DNA of 64,000 nucleotides from Muricea muricata. Taxonomy: Eukaryota > Cnidaria > Anthozoa > Malacalcyonacea > Plexauridae. Within the stretch, counting starts at the first letter, position 1, and each line of letters starts with the position of its first letter. The stretch lies in assembly GCA_963855995.1 (NCBI GenBank), contig OY979717.1, positions 50,909,140 through 50,973,139 on the forward strand, in the 5' to 3' direction. Positions 10,882 through 22,847 of the stretch are shown piece by piece. The notes beneath the pieces are model-generated. The model was not told the DNA's origin, made no database searches, and was given only the letters and a program-made list of their open reading frames with translations. The translations under genes and the position numbers were made by a program.

Positions 10882-11192
10882 TGGATTCTCAGGGTAGCAA
10901 CAGTTTCGCAAGACACGGAATCGTATAACTCACATTAAGGTTTTGTGCTTTATTTCGAATAATTTCTTAATGTTTTCTTTGCCGGGTCTTTACGATCTAC
11001 AAATCAATACTTTTGTCCAGGTTAGCAACAGATAAAACTCTTTCATAAATCCAGGTTAGCATGCATGTGCATTTTGTCTTAACAACATTAAGTGCGTCAA
11101 ATTACAGTGCAAATGTCAATCATTCCCTAATTAAATCATGTGTAACCTATTAATAAATTCACTATTATAATATGAAGTATCTCAACGGTCCA
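10882..11192 (-). repeat. 3' LTR of BEL/Pao element 1
   Basis: Direct repeat of 16653-16963 with about three differences. In element orientation it holds GAAATAAAGC, a plausible polyadenylation signal, and two copies of GCTAACCTGGA about 45 bp apart. Confidence 0.9.
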
Positions 11193-11222
11193 TCCTCCGC
11201 CCCCATAAGGGACTGTTCCTTA

Positions 11223-12197
11223 TCATTCCTTTTGCTCTACCGCCTCTACGTCCTCTGCTGGTTGAATCACTGCAATCTTTGTTACAGGTCTCGAGTATTC
11301 TCCCGTCGCCGTCTTTACCTTGATGTTCCGAACTTTCCCGTCTTTTCCCGGATAGACTTCGATTACACGACCGACAATCCACTTTCCTCGTACTGCGTTA
11401 CTGTCCGCCACGATCACTACGTCATTCACTCGCACGTTTCGTTTCTCTACGTTCCATTTTCTACGGGGCACAAGCAACGGGAATACATCTCTCGTCCATC
11501 TTCTCCAAAAGGACCTTACAATCTTCTGTACAAACTCGACTCTTCGTCTGGGATTTCTGGTTTCTTCAAATGGGCCTTGTGGTACTTGAGGGGATGCCCT
11601 ACCCAGTAACATATCGTTGGGGCATAGATAGGAGCCGTCGTCGGGATCGTTTGGTGGTCGTCCAATTGGTCTTTGGTTGACTAGGTTCGCCACTTCCAGT
11701 AAACAAGTATACAGTTCAAATGGAGTTAGTACATGCTCACCAACTGCTCTCTTCAGGGCTCGTTTACAACTCTTCACTAATGCTTCGGCGCATCCGTTCT
11801 GATGTGGGGCTGCTGGCGTGATAAACCTCCATTTGATTCCTCGTTCTCCACAGTAATCCTTTAATTTCTTCTTGTCAATCCCTTGAATCATTTGACGCAG
11901 GTCAGTTAACGCACCAAGAAACTGAGTGCCATTATCACTTAGGATCTCTGCCGGATATCCACGTATTGAAAAGAACCTTCGCAATGACTGAATAAACTCC
12001 ATCGCCGAACAATCTGTGGCGACCTCAAGATGGACAGCTCTGGTGTTTAGACAAGTGAAAATCACACCGTAATACTTGGTGGTCTTGTTCCGCCCGACTT
12101 TCACTATCAATGGTCCAAAGTAATCGCACGACGTGTAGTGGAATGGTGGGGAATGGGGCTGCAATCGCTGTCGAGGCAGATGGGCCATTACTTGCGT
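11223..12197 (-). CDS. pol: BEL/Pao integrase core and C-terminal domain (element 1)
   Basis: Continues the pol frame after the TAG at 12198-12200. The integrase core has all three acidic residues: D in CDYFGPL, D in SDNGTQF and E in NGCAEALV (D,D-35-E type). Then a BEL-typical C-terminal domain (DUF5641-like) with FWRRWTRDVFPLLVPRRKW, NDVVIVADSN, WIVGRVIEVYPGKDG and a final VTKIAVI. It would insert the cDNA copy into chromosomal DNA. The zinc-binding half of the integrase is upstream of the stop, so without readthrough this part cannot be made as a working enzyme. Confidence 0.88.
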   Translation of the reverse strand, partial: TQVMAHLPRQRLQPHSPPFHYTSCDYFGPLIVKVGRNKTTKYYGVIFTCLNTRAVHLEVATDCSAMEFIQSLRRFFSIRGYPAEILSDNGTQFLGALTDLRQMIQGIDKKKLKDYCGERGIKWRFITPAAPHQNGCAEALVKSCKRALKRAVGEHVLTPFELYTCLLEVANLVNQRPIGRPPNDPDDGSYLCPNDMLLGRASPQVPQGPFEETRNPRRRVEFVQKIVRSFWRRWTRDVFPLLVPRRKWNVEKRNVRVNDVVIVADSNAVRGKWIVGRVIEVYPGKDGKVRNIKVKTATGEYSRPVTKIAVIQPAEDVEAVEQKE

Positions 12198-14707
12198 CTA
12201 AGTCATAGGATTTGCTCTACGACACGTTACACAGTTCGACTTAATGGTCTTCGCTAGATCGTGTACTCGCACAATCCAATACATTCTCCTGATTTTTGCT
12301 ACTGTGGTTGCCACACTAGTATGACCTTTCTGATGAACTTCTTCCGTTATTAACTTGGAAATTCGGTGCCCATATGGCAGGAGAGCTGGGTGCCGTGTTT
12401 CGTAAGAAACTAATGCGCTGTCAATCCTTCCACCAACTCTGAAAATTCCGTCTTTATCTTTAAATGGACTCAACATCTTTAGCTCTTTGGCTTTCACTCT
12501 GGCTTCAAGACCGTTCTGGGCTTGCTTGATCCAAAATTCTTGACTCTGTTCTAATTCTTGTGGTGTCAGCGATTCTCCTCCTACACTACTGTTCTCCGTG
12601 GGCATCTCTGGTAACTTCGTTTCACTCTGTTCAGGTTCTTGCGGTGTCAACGGTTCTCTTCCTACAATTCTGCTTTTCGCGGGTATCTCCAGTAACTTCT
12701 TTTTCATCCTTAGGACCCAGGCTGTAACTCGTACAAGTCTTCTCCAACTTGAAAACCTTTCGCAATCGATTGCGCACGTTGTAGTTACCGTTGTTACAGC
12801 TCCGACTACTTCCGTCTTTCTGCACTCCTTTTCCACTTCCTCTTGGTCCGGTTCGGTGTTCTCGATTGGCCAACTTTCCTTCGGTAATTTCAGGAACTCA
12901 GGACCGTTCTTCCATCGTTCTGATAGCTCAGCAACAGATATACCTCTGGATACATCGTCAGCGACATTGTGCGCGGAAGGAATGTGTTTCCACTGGGCCG
13001 GTTGGATGTTACTCTGTGTCTCTCCGACACGACTTGAAACAAACGGTTTTAGTCTTCTACCTTGATTCCGGATCCACGCTAGGACAATCTCGCTATCTGT
13101 GAACAGTATACTTTCTTGCAAAGGGATACGGACTTCATTCTCTATGGACTTGCATAATCTGCTAGCCAAAACTGCTGCTTGTAATTCAAGTCGGGGGATA
13201 GTCAGTTCCTTCAAAGGAGCCACTCGTGATTTTGCTGCGACGAATCTAACATTAACTGCTCCAGTCGATTCTTCACTTCGGAGGTATGCACATGTTCCAA
13301 AGGCTCCACGCGACCCATCAGCAAAGACACACAGGATTGGTGGTTCCACGGTCTCGGCTGGACATATACATTTATCTAGCCATACGCTGTTCAACTGCTG
13401 CATCTCTGTAAAATAGGCTTGCCATTTCGTTTCAACATTTGGTGACAGCTCATCATCCCAGTCAAGACCTTCTTTCCATAAATCTTGCAAACCTATCTTC
13501 GCTCTTACCAGATAAGGAGCTGCAAAGCCTATTGGATCATAGATTCTGGCGACTTGGCTGAGGATATTTCTCTTAGTAAACTTGGATTGCTGGGAGACCT
13601 TGACTTCTACCTTGTACTTGAGTACGTCATCTTTATTGTTCCAAGCTAGACCTAGCACTTTTGCATCCTGCTTCCCTTGAGGAACGTTGATCTCTTCTGT
13701 TTCTTTCCGGTTGTTCTCTGGGATTAATTCAGCGTTAGACGTCCATCCTTTTACTTGGAATCCACCTTTCTCGAGGATACCATCAATTTCAGCTGTTAAT
13801 TCTGTTGCTTCGTTATTGGTTTGGACCGAATCAAGAATATCATCCATGTACGAATTGTCCTTAATCGTTTGTGCTGCTCTCGGACTATCAGACTCTCCTT
13901 CTTCTGCTGTTTTTCGTAATGCGACTTGCGCCATCGCTGGTGCGGGCTTATCTCCAAACGTAAGGACGTTCATGACATAAGTGTCCGGTGGCCTATCAAC
14001 CTCCAAATTCCTCCACAGGAATCGATGTACATGCTGGTCTTTCAGAGGGATAAGGACTCGGTGGTACATTTTTGAAATATCAGCCGTGATAGCGACTTTA
14101 TTCTCCCTGAAACGAAGGATAACTCCAAACAGACCATTGAGAAGATCTGGACCCTTTTGCCAATAGTCGTTTAGTCGATGGCCTTGATACATAGATGAAG
14201 AGTTGAACACGATTCGGACTGGGGTACTCGTGCTATCAGGTCTCAATACAGCATGGTGAGATATGTAGTGGACTGGTCCCTTGTACTCTTTAATCTCTTC
14301 ATCAGACAACTTACGCGAGAAGTTCATTTCCTCCATCTCTTTCATCTTGTCGTTATATGCTGTTGCTTGCTGAGGGCTTTTCAGTAGTCGTCGTTCTGTT
14401 GATTCCAGGCGTTTTACAGCTTGACTCTTGTTGTCTGGCAGGTTTTGAGGATCTCTTTTCCATGGATATGGGATCAACCACTGGTCTCCTACCTTTCGAG
14501 CAGAATTTTCAATGATTCGTTGTTCCTCTCTTTCTACTTGGCTCTGCTTATCTGCTTCACATGTACATGGCTTCACGGTGACCCCCATCGCTTCAGTTGT
14601 CCAAAAGTCAGACAGATCTACAGGCTCCGAATATCTCACGTGTAGGACAGTTGTCGTTAAATTGTCCACATTTTCAGTTGATGAACCAAATATGACCCAT
14701 CCTAACG
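12198..14707 (-). CDS. pol: BEL/Pao reverse transcriptase, RNase H and integrase zinc domain (element 1)
   Basis: Frame opens after a TAG next to 14708 and runs to TAG at 12198-12200. Order: SPLGWVIFG linker; reverse transcriptase with AITADISKMYHRV and catalytic YMDD (13839-13850); an RNase H region with CVFADGSRGAFG, FTDSEIVLAWI and HNVADDVSRG; then the integrase H-H-C-C zinc site (HKGHTSV.. to SNCVTCRR). The stop after RRANPMT sits where related elements read through to an MAHLP-type string, so a single CAG-to-TAG change is the simplest cause. Relative to gag the frame is shifted by one base, with an overlap of about a dozen bases and no classical slippery heptamer. Retroviral-type reverse transcription of the element RNA is its role. 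Confidence 0.88.
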
Positions 14708-16603
14708 GTGACTAACGTGATCGATGCCAATGAGCAAATCGACTTGCCCCTTTCCACGTTTGACTTGATCTTTTGGAAGCCCAAGTTTCTGAATAATGCT
14801 GGCTGTTTGAATTCCTTTTACATCCTCACTTATACATGGTATACCAATTGCCGTAACTGAATATTTCTTCCAATTACCGATTCTGCTTACTGGAACTTTA
14901 TAACTCTTTGTGCGGATTAATTCTTCTTCGCCTCCTACTTTCACAATGTTCACCGATACGTCTCTTCCTTTCAATCCAAGGCTGTCTGCTGTCTCCGTTC
15001 GAATTAAACTTATCTGAGCTCCAGAGTCCAGAAGAACATTACCACGTTTGTATAAACCATTTAATCCACTAAGGTTGGCTGTAATCACTGGCAGCAGGGA
15101 ATCTTTCTTGCTGTTTACTGACGCAAGGGAAACACCAACTGTATTAGATTTATGCAGCAAGGGATGGTGAGTTGAGGTACACTGGTTTCCGTTTTCAATC
15201 TTGTCGCACTGCTTTCGTCGGCTGCAGTTGGCTTGGCCATGGTCTCTACCTGCTTTCTTTAGACAAGTAAAGCACACGTGATTCTCCTTCGCAGCCTGTA
15301 GTCGCTCGTCAAACGTCATCGTCGCAAGTTTTTGACACTGATCAGGCCAATGACTTGAGTTCTTGCACAGCCAACATTTGTTTCGGTTCTTCTCGAGAAT
15401 GTTGCCATTTACTTGATTAACTTTACGTCGAGTCGGTAAACCACCACTCCTAACAGGAGCGGTCGCGCGCATTCGGGACTTCATCTCGCTCGTCAACCAG
15501 TTCATTAATGCGCTCAATGTAGCCGATTTTTTCTCTCTCTCCAAATCTCTTGACCATACCTTACGATCATCTGCGCGCATCTTTTGTTCAATTATGGACA
15601 ACATATGACTGTTGTCCATGTCGCTCGGGAGTCCCACTTCCTTTAGCGTGTTATAGCACCGTCTCACCAGATGAACTAATTCGCAAAAACGTACATCTTC
15701 CCCCTCTTCTAACGCTTTGAATTTAACTATGTCCTGCGTAATTGTGTCCGAAACAAACCTTGGGTCCCCATATATCGCGTCTAGATACTCCCAGGCCGCA
15801 TCATAGTCGGCACCAATCCCCTTTATCAGTTCAAGTGGCTTTTCTTTCAAACAAGTCCGAAGCAATGTTATTGAATCTCTTTTCGTATATCTTGACTCAA
15901 TTGCGTGCTTAAAATCTGCGCGGAAAATCATATATTCACGCACGTCACCCGAGAATTTTGGTAATTTTGGCTTTTCCATTCGGAACCCGCAGGGAGGCAA
16001 ATTTTGTACAGTTCCTATTTCGCTATTAACTTCAGTTTGGGATGCGATTTGATTCGAAGATTGTTCACTATTACTTGGATTGTTTTGTGTTAGGTTGTTG
16101 ACAGATTCATCGGAAGTTTCCGTGATAGTAATAGAATTTGCCGGGGGACTGTCAATCACGACTTCGCTCGCGCTTGGTTGGATTTCCTCAGTAACTATGG
16201 GGCTCGTATTACTGACACTGTCTGAGCTTTGCATTCCGATCATTCCTGAGGAAAGTTGCTCGTTTTTACTAGGATGTTTTTTATAATTTTTTGCTGAAAC
16301 TTGTTCTACATAACATTTTGCATCAATATCAAGCTTTAAAAAGTAACTTTGACATTCGTTCAACCATTGTTCTTCAATTTCAAACTGTTCGTCGTCGACA
16401 ATCAAGTTGGCATATATCTCATGTTTTTCCACGACATTGTCAAATGCGTGATTTACTTTAGTAAGGTAATCTCTTACCTCGTCTGCCGGTCTTTCGTTTT
16501 CATACAGATGCTTCAACGCATTTCCCAATCTGGTCAAGGACGCTTTCGCGGCTCGGCGCTGTATCTTTGCGGTCTTCAGCGCTTCGTCTGTGTCTACACT
16601 CAT
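14702..16603 (-). CDS. gag: BEL/Pao Gag with zinc knuckles and protease (element 1)
   Basis: 633-codon frame. N-terminal half is helical and acidic. A DUF1759-type capsid region reads FRADFKHAIESRYTKRD, TCLKEKPLELIKGIG and YDAAWEYLDAIYGDPR. Two cysteine/histidine clusters follow (CWLCKNSSHWPDQC and CFTCLKKAGRDHGQANC), the nucleic-acid-binding knuckles. The aspartic protease has the catalytic LLDSGAQISLI and LIGIDH. In most BEL elements this frame is fused to pol; here it stops at 14702-14704 inside what should be the protease-to-RT linker, and pol continues in another frame. Start is the first ATG of the frame, 50 bases inside the 5' LTR boundary. Confidence 0.87.
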   Translation of the reverse strand: MSVDTDEALKTAKIQRRAAKASLTRLGNALKHLYENERPADEVRDYLTKVNHAFDNVVEKHEIYANLIVDDEQFEIEEQWLNECQSYFLKLDIDAKCYVEQVSAKNYKKHPSKNEQLSSGMIGMQSSDSVSNTSPIVTEEIQPSASEVVIDSPPANSITITETSDESVNNLTQNNPSNSEQSSNQIASQTEVNSEIGTVQNLPPCGFRMEKPKLPKFSGDVREYMIFRADFKHAIESRYTKRDSITLLRTCLKEKPLELIKGIGADYDAAWEYLDAIYGDPRFVSDTITQDIVKFKALEEGEDVRFCELVHLVRRCYNTLKEVGLPSDMDNSHMLSIIEQKMRADDRKVWSRDLEREKKSATLSALMNWLTSEMKSRMRATAPVRSGGLPTRRKVNQVNGNILEKNRNKCWLCKNSSHWPDQCQKLATMTFDERLQAAKENHVCFTCLKKAGRDHGQANCSRRKQCDKIENGNQCTSTHHPLLHKSNTVGVSLASVNSKKDSLLPVITANLSGLNGLYKRGNVLLDSGAQISLIRTETADSLGLKGRDVSVNIVKVGGEEELIRTKSYKVPVSRIGNWKKYSVTAIGIPCISEDVKGIQTASIIQKLGLPKDQVKRGKGQVDLLIGIDHVSHR

Positions 16604-16652
16604 ATTTTACAGGATATCCACGCATATAATAATCTCCAGAAATCGAATGTTG

Positions 16653-16963
16653 TGGATTCTCAGGGTAGCAACAGTTTCGCAAGACACGGAATCGTATAAC
16701 TCACATTAAGGTTTTGTGCTTTATTTCGAATAATTTCTTAATGTTTTCTTTGTCGGGTCTTTACGATCTACAAATCAATACTTTTGTCCAGGTTAGCAAC
16801 AGATAAAACTCTTTCATAAATCCAGGTTAGCATGCATGTGCGTTTTGTCTTAACAACATTAAGTGCGTCAAATTGCAGTGCAAATGTCAATCATTCCCTA
16901 ATTAAATCATGTGTAACCTATTAATAAATTCACTATTATAATATGAAGTATCTCAACGGTCCA
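16653..16963 (-). repeat. 5' LTR of BEL/Pao element 1
   Basis: Partner of 10882-11192. On the minus strand it begins TGGACCGTTGAG and ends GAATCCA. Confidence 0.9.
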
Positions 16964-18132
16964 CCTACCTCGACCTTGATAATTCTGGATATCACCAAAA
17001 CCTCATCCAGTAACTGTTTACTAGTTGCGTAAACCCACGCTCCAACTAAGTGTTTATTATTGTGTTGTGCTTTTATCCTTTTAATAACGAGAACTTGTTT
17101 ATTATAGGATAAATGCCCTATAACAAAGATAACTATCTCCAACGACACTGGCAGTAGGAAAGCATTATGATATAGTCAAACAAATTTTTATCAAAAGTGT
17201 TGGTATTTTAATGACGTTATTAGTAAGGTAGTATCATGCAATAACATCACGTTTTGTTGCCGCGACGTACAATAACTAAACAATAAGTAAACTAGGAGTT
17301 ACTATCGCAAGTGAAGTGCTGCCTTTAACATATTCTCATATCTTATGAAAATTGTAAACCTTCCCACAAACATGAAATCTCAAAACTAATGTTCCAAAAC
17401 AATTTATTTGATAAAAGAATAAAAATTGTATCTGACCCAGGAGCATTTAGCATTAATTGGCATATTGCCCCGAAAAGGCAGAGGAGTGGGCATAGCCAGG
17501 GCTATTGCCATTTGCACTTTTTAAAAGACGTCGAATCGTTTCTGTCTTACAAAGCTTTGTGAAATCCAGAGCACATGGAAAACGTGCGAGCGCAATACAA
17601 AATCTAGTCAGTTCCCCCCTCACATAAATATACATGTTCACCCCCGGAAATACGACATCCGGACAGACACAAGTCGAGATCTTGACAATATATAGATCGC
17701 GCGAAAGACTGGGTCGAGTGAACTCTGGGAAAACCATAGCACGTCAAGAATAGTCATTCAAAAGTGTTATGTTGTTATCCACAGTGATATAGGCAATTAT
17801 AATCAATTCAAATACAATTTAGAATAAGATTTTATTGAAGAGAAAGAAACAGTTCGGTTAGCAATAATATAAATACTTTCAGACACACATCGAACAACCA
17901 TTAAATATATTACAGAATATTCAGTAGCACTATTGCATTGAACCAAAATTCTGAAACAATCACGCAGAATATTTGCATATATAATTACAAAAGGAATCGT
18001 CGTCTTAACAACCAAATTTGGTGAGTTCTTTAGTGGTAAAAGTTTCTATAAGCTGGCTTTGTAATCTTTCGTTTTAATCAAGCGTCGATAAATTCATTTT
18101 CATTGACACACTATACATGCATATGATGATCT
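16964..18132. other. No gene recognised
   Basis: Flank of the BEL insertion. The minus frames 16936-17148, 17453-17737 and 17803-18015 are 70-94 codons long and show no domain I know. Confidence 0.45.
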
Positions 18133-19373
<1,241 letters not shown>

Positions 19374-22300
19374 TCAAAATCTCACAGTTACCTTAGCAGC
19401 CTCATGATCAGAATAATATACACTCACAACGTTTACTTCCATTTTGCTGCTTATTGACTGTTTTACGTAAACATGATCGAGAAGACTTCCGGATGAAACA
19501 AATGTTGGTTTATTTACAAGTTGTACGTAATTTAAAGATTCGGTAAGTACTTTCAAAGGAGAAATATTCTTTTCATTAAAGTAATCAATATTAAAGTCTC
19601 CAAATATGATGTCGATATCCAAGCTAGTTATTATGTAATTTAGGCAAGCTATGAACTGCTGAATGCTACTTCCGTGTTTACGATAAAGTAATAGACAGGA
19701 TAAACTATTCCCATTGGAGTTTAGTAAAAATCTTAAGCCATTTATTGAACTGAGATATTCTGTATCACATAGTGTAATAGTGTCTTTGTAGCAAACAGCT
19801 AAACTTAAGAACTTGTCAGAATTATGATCTTGTCTGTGCACAGAAAACTCATTAAAGATTGAGCTGATGTCATCATTTGGTACACTAGTGAAAAGTTGAG
19901 TTTCTGTTAGCGCAAGTACATCACATTTTGACAACATTTGGTCATTACTAAGGTCAAGACTGTGCAAATACCTTTGCTTTTTTAAATCAAAACTGACCAC
20001 AATGTTATCTAGAGTTAATCCTTGTACTTTATGTATAGTACAAGCCCATGCTAGAGTTAAAGGAAATTGTAATCTTTGTATTTCGGGAGATGATGGTTTT
20101 TCTGGTCTGACTTTAATTCTCGCTAGTATACGTTGAATAGGAACAAGGTTGTTTTCTCTCGCAAAACTACTGGATGAATTTCGTATAGCAGATGATCCAG
20201 CATTACTGTCATCAAATTTAACAAAAATTGTGGAAGTTTTATTACTAACATTGCCAACAGAAACTTTTATTACTGTACCTAACTGGCCATTAATTAGTCG
20301 ATCACTAATATCCACATTGGTTGTTAGCATAACCCTTGCATTTTCTTTGATCACGATTTTGGTGTCAAGTCCTCGAGTTTCGGATCGTCTTTTAGACAGC
20401 ACTCTTTCGATATCCTGTTTTCTAAGACAGGGTGGAAATTGATCTGAAGCTTCTAAAACATATTGTGGTGATTGAATTTGTGCTAGGAGATCAATATTGT
20501 ACTCATCTACTGCTGCATTTTCTGCAAATATGTGTAATGCATCCGATGGATAACTTTCATCACGTGGAGTTATTGTTCTGGATTGAATACACCTGATATC
20601 ATCATCTGTATGTGAAGCAGTACGCACTCTATTTAATAGTTGAGTGAAGGCGAGGTCATCTTTTTGTCTCATGATCTGTGTTAGTTCTGTCATTCTGAAG
20701 ACATGCCATGGATGGTACAGATTTAATGCATCATTCTTATAATTCGAAAATGCAATTGAACTTCGAATTGGCGGTAGCTGACAGAAGTCACCAACAGCAA
20801 GTATGCTGATTCCTGCAAAAAGTTCGCTGTTAGGTGTAACAAATATCTCTTTCAATCTCTGGTGAATATGCAGCAGACCCATGCTTGAGACCATTGATAT
20901 TTCATCAATTATGATTAGTTTCAATTCAGCCAAGGATAGTCTCATTTGCGTTCGTTTCTGATCAGACATTGCTGGCACATTATTGTCACATTCCCTTGGA
21001 ATTGCTAGGGCAGTATGTATGGTCGTCCCACTTATATTTATGGCAGCTACACCAGTTGGAGCCGTTAACAACACAGAAGGTAATTCAGGATTCATAGGAG
21101 CATGCCTAAATGTTTTTGTAACTGTATGATATATAGCTCTAATTAAGTGTGATTTACCTGCACCTCCACCTCCAGTGACAAAAACATGTATCGGATCTAC
21201 CTGAGAACGTTTAAGAGTGTTTAGGTTTGCCATCTTATTTCTACACCAGGAAAGAACCAAGTCATATGCATATCGTTGTTCTTTGTTCAATGATCTTACA
21301 GTTTTTCGTAAATCATCATCACTTATGTCTGAAGGTTGATTGTAAGAACATATTCCTGAGGATGGTGGAACTGAAACAGGATTTGGTGCAAGATGTTGTG
21401 GCAACGATTGATTAAAAGACTCTGTCTCATCAGAATCTTCAGGTAATCTTTGTCGCAAATCCTCATTTTCCTGGTCATTCATTGTATCATAGGAGTGAGT
21501 TGGTACGCCATCAAACTTTCGTAAATTTTCTAGCGCTTCATTAATAGCATCACCATCTGGCTCAAATATTTCTTTGTTGCGTTGTACTATTGTTTGAACA
21601 TTTGGTTCGTAAAACATAGAAATATATGTCTGGTCTTGACCCAGGAGTTCCTCTTCATTACGCCATGGAAAATACAACATAAGAAGGTGGTGAAAATATT
21701 TTTCAGGCTCTTTTCTTTTGTTTGGAGTGTGATACCGAACAACAGCTTTAACTTTTCTGCACTTCATAACTTCTTTGCTGTTCATTCTATTAGGAAGTCC
21801 TATGGTATGATTATCGATATTTTGGGACTCAATGAAATCGTCGGTAAGGACTTCAGGTTGAGCATCGGATGCTTCATTAAAATCACTTTTGTAATCTTTG
21901 AAATAGTGAGCAGCAAATAAGGCCAAACACATATCATTAATGACCGGAATGTTTTTCGGTCTGTCACTGTAACGAACAATAATATTAGACTTAAAAATGT
22001 CAGTACTGTCATCATCTAAGTCATCAAGTTCTTGTGGGGTCTTTGCAACTCTAACACGATCTTTAGCAAAATCTGTGCTAACGAAGACAGTTTTTGGAAA
22101 TATTTTTCTTAACCAGAGTTCAGGCATGCACCTGTAAACGCATTCTTGAGCACTGACTTCACGAGTTGAAAGAAAAGCTGCACCTATTTTTCTCAGACCA
22201 TCTCTTACACTTAAGTTGGCTTGTTTAGCCTCTTTTGCTGTACTTATGATTGCTTGAGAACATTCGGTTTCATCCTTTGTAAAGTAAGAACAAACATATG

Positions 22301-22847
22301 TGATACACTTGTAATGATTAAACACTGGCTGCAAGTCGACATTTGCAGCAAATCCTTTTAACCCATCAATAAAGTAATTGTTGATAAAACAACTGTCTAT
22401 TGGTCTTTTAAGGTGCAATTCGTAGTCAGAATCTGGAGATACTGATATGGCCCATTTATAGTCTTGTTCTGTAATATCAATATAACTTAGAATGTTATTT
22501 GGAGTAGCATTTGGTTCATAAGTAGACTTGCTGGGATTTAACACATCATCAATTTTCTGTTTAACTGTAGACAAAATTTCTTTTCTTCTGGTCAGAAGAT
22601 CAGACTTAATCTGATCATCCATATCTTCAGCCAAAGGTTCAGTAATAATTGTTCTGTCAGTAAAAAACTGTCCAAAGTTAAATCTACATGTAACGCTCTT
22701 ATACTTTCTACAGGTTTTACTGTGCTTATGCGTCTGGTATGTTTTTACCAAGTCATAAAGTTCAGGATCTGTTTCAATACCTGGAAGGTATGCTTGAACA
22801 TGTTGGTCAATGTAGTCTATGTATGCATCTTTCGTATCGTTCGTTAA
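19374..22847 (-). CDS. Helitron Rep C-terminus, Pif1-type helicase and APE endonuclease
   Basis: Long open frame, about 1,157 codons after the nonsense codon at 22848. The first 450 residues are the Rep C-terminal part (CRKYKSVTCRFNFGQFF, KRPIDSCFINNYF, YVCSYFTKDETECSQA, VSAQECVYRCMPELWL). The SF1B helicase has Walker A GGGGAGKS (21150-21173), LTAPTGVAA, Walker B IIIDEISM (20892-20915), VGDFCQLPPI and AWACTIHKVQGLTLDN. The C-terminal 200 residues are an APE-like nuclease: LALTETQL, IIFGDFNID (19588-19608), LLDHVYV and YYSDHEAA. The helicase passes directly from VVSFDLKKQR into the nuclease; the YVALSR motif VI expected there is missing, so unwinding activity is doubtful. Confidence 0.85.
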   Translation of the reverse strand, partial: LTNDTKDAYIDYIDQHVQAYLPGIETDPELYDLVKTYQTHKHSKTCRKYKSVTCRFNFGQFFTDRTIITEPLAEDMDDQIKSDLLTRRKEILSTVKQKIDDVLNPSKSTYEPNATPNNILSYIDITEQDYKWAISVSPDSDYELHLKRPIDSCFINNYFIDGLKGFAANVDLQPVFNHYKCITYVCSYFTKDETECSQAIISTAKEAKQANLSVRDGLRKIGAAFLSTREVSAQECVYRCMPELWLRKIFPKTVFVSTDFAKDRVRVAKTPQELDDLDDDSTDIFKSNIIVRYSDRPKNIPVINDMCLALFAAHYFKDYKSDFNEASDAQPEVLTDDFIESQNIDNHTIGLPNRMNSKEVMKCRKVKAVVRYHTPNKRKEPEKYFHHLLMLYFPWRNEEELLGQDQTYISMFYEPNVQTIVQRNKEIFEPDGDAINEALENLRKFDGVPTHSYDTMNDQENEDLRQRLPEDSDETESFNQSLPQHLAPNPVSVPPSSGICSYNQPSDISDDDLRKTVRSLNKEQRYAYDLVLSWCRNKMANLNTLKRSQVDPIHVFVTGGGGAGKSHLIRAIYHTVTKTFRHAPMNPELPSVLLTAPTGVAAINISGTTIHTALAIPRECDNNVPAMSDQKRTQMRLSLAELKLIIIDEISMVSSMGLLHIHQRLKEIFVTPNSELFAGISILAVGDFCQLPPIRSSIAFSNYKNDALNLYHPWHVFRMTELTQIMRQKDDLAFTQLLNRVRTASHTDDDIRCIQSRTITPRDESYPSDALHIFAENAAVDEYNIDLLAQIQSPQYVLEASDQFPPCLRKQDIERVLSKRRSETRGLDTKIVIKENARVMLTTNVDISDRLINGQLGTVIKVSVGNVSNKTSTIFVKFDDSNAGSSAIRNSSSSFARENNLVPIQRILARIKVRPEKPSSPEIQRLQFPLTLAWACTIHKVQGLTLDNIVVSFDLKKQRYLHSLDLSNDQMLSKCDVLALTETQLFTSVPNDDISSIFNEFSVHRQDHNSDKFLSLAVCYKDTITLCDTEYLSSINGLRFLLNSNGNSLSCLLLYRKHGSSIQQFIACLNYIITSLDIDIIFGDFNIDYFNEKNISPLKVLTESLNYVQLVNKPTFVSSGSLLDHVYVKQSISSKMEVNVVSVYYSDHEAAKVTVRF

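Larger units (their letters stand above)
10882..16963 (-). mobile_element. Complete BEL/Pao LTR retrotransposon, 6.08 kb, CCTAC target duplication
   Basis: Two 311-bp direct repeats (10882-11192 and 16653-16963) bound a gag and a pol region read on the minus strand. They start TGG and end CCA on the plus strand. The 5 bases CCTAC occur on both sides (10877-10881, 16964-16968), the 5-bp duplication typical of BEL/Pao. The LTRs differ at about three positions (Tgccggg/Tgtcggg, CATTTTG/CGTTTTG, AATTACAG/AATTGCAG), so the insertion is recent. Next to the 3' LTR is a purine-rich tract (minus strand GGGGGCGGAGGA) fit to be the polypurine tract. No clear tRNA primer site was found beside the 5' LTR. 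The copy is disabled by one gag/pol frame break and one nonsense codon. Confidence 0.92.

Noticed and set aside
12598..14715. Six plus-strand open frames of 60-155 codons
   Set aside because: Antisense shadows of the BEL pol gene, with no motif of their own.
16630..16652. tRNA primer-binding site of BEL element 1
   Set aside because: The sequence after the 5' LTR does not start with TGG; TGGAG lies 13 bases inside and matches no tRNA end I can name.
17453..17737. 94-codon minus-strand frame as a gene
   Set aside because: No domain, signal or codon pattern; chance length in this composition.
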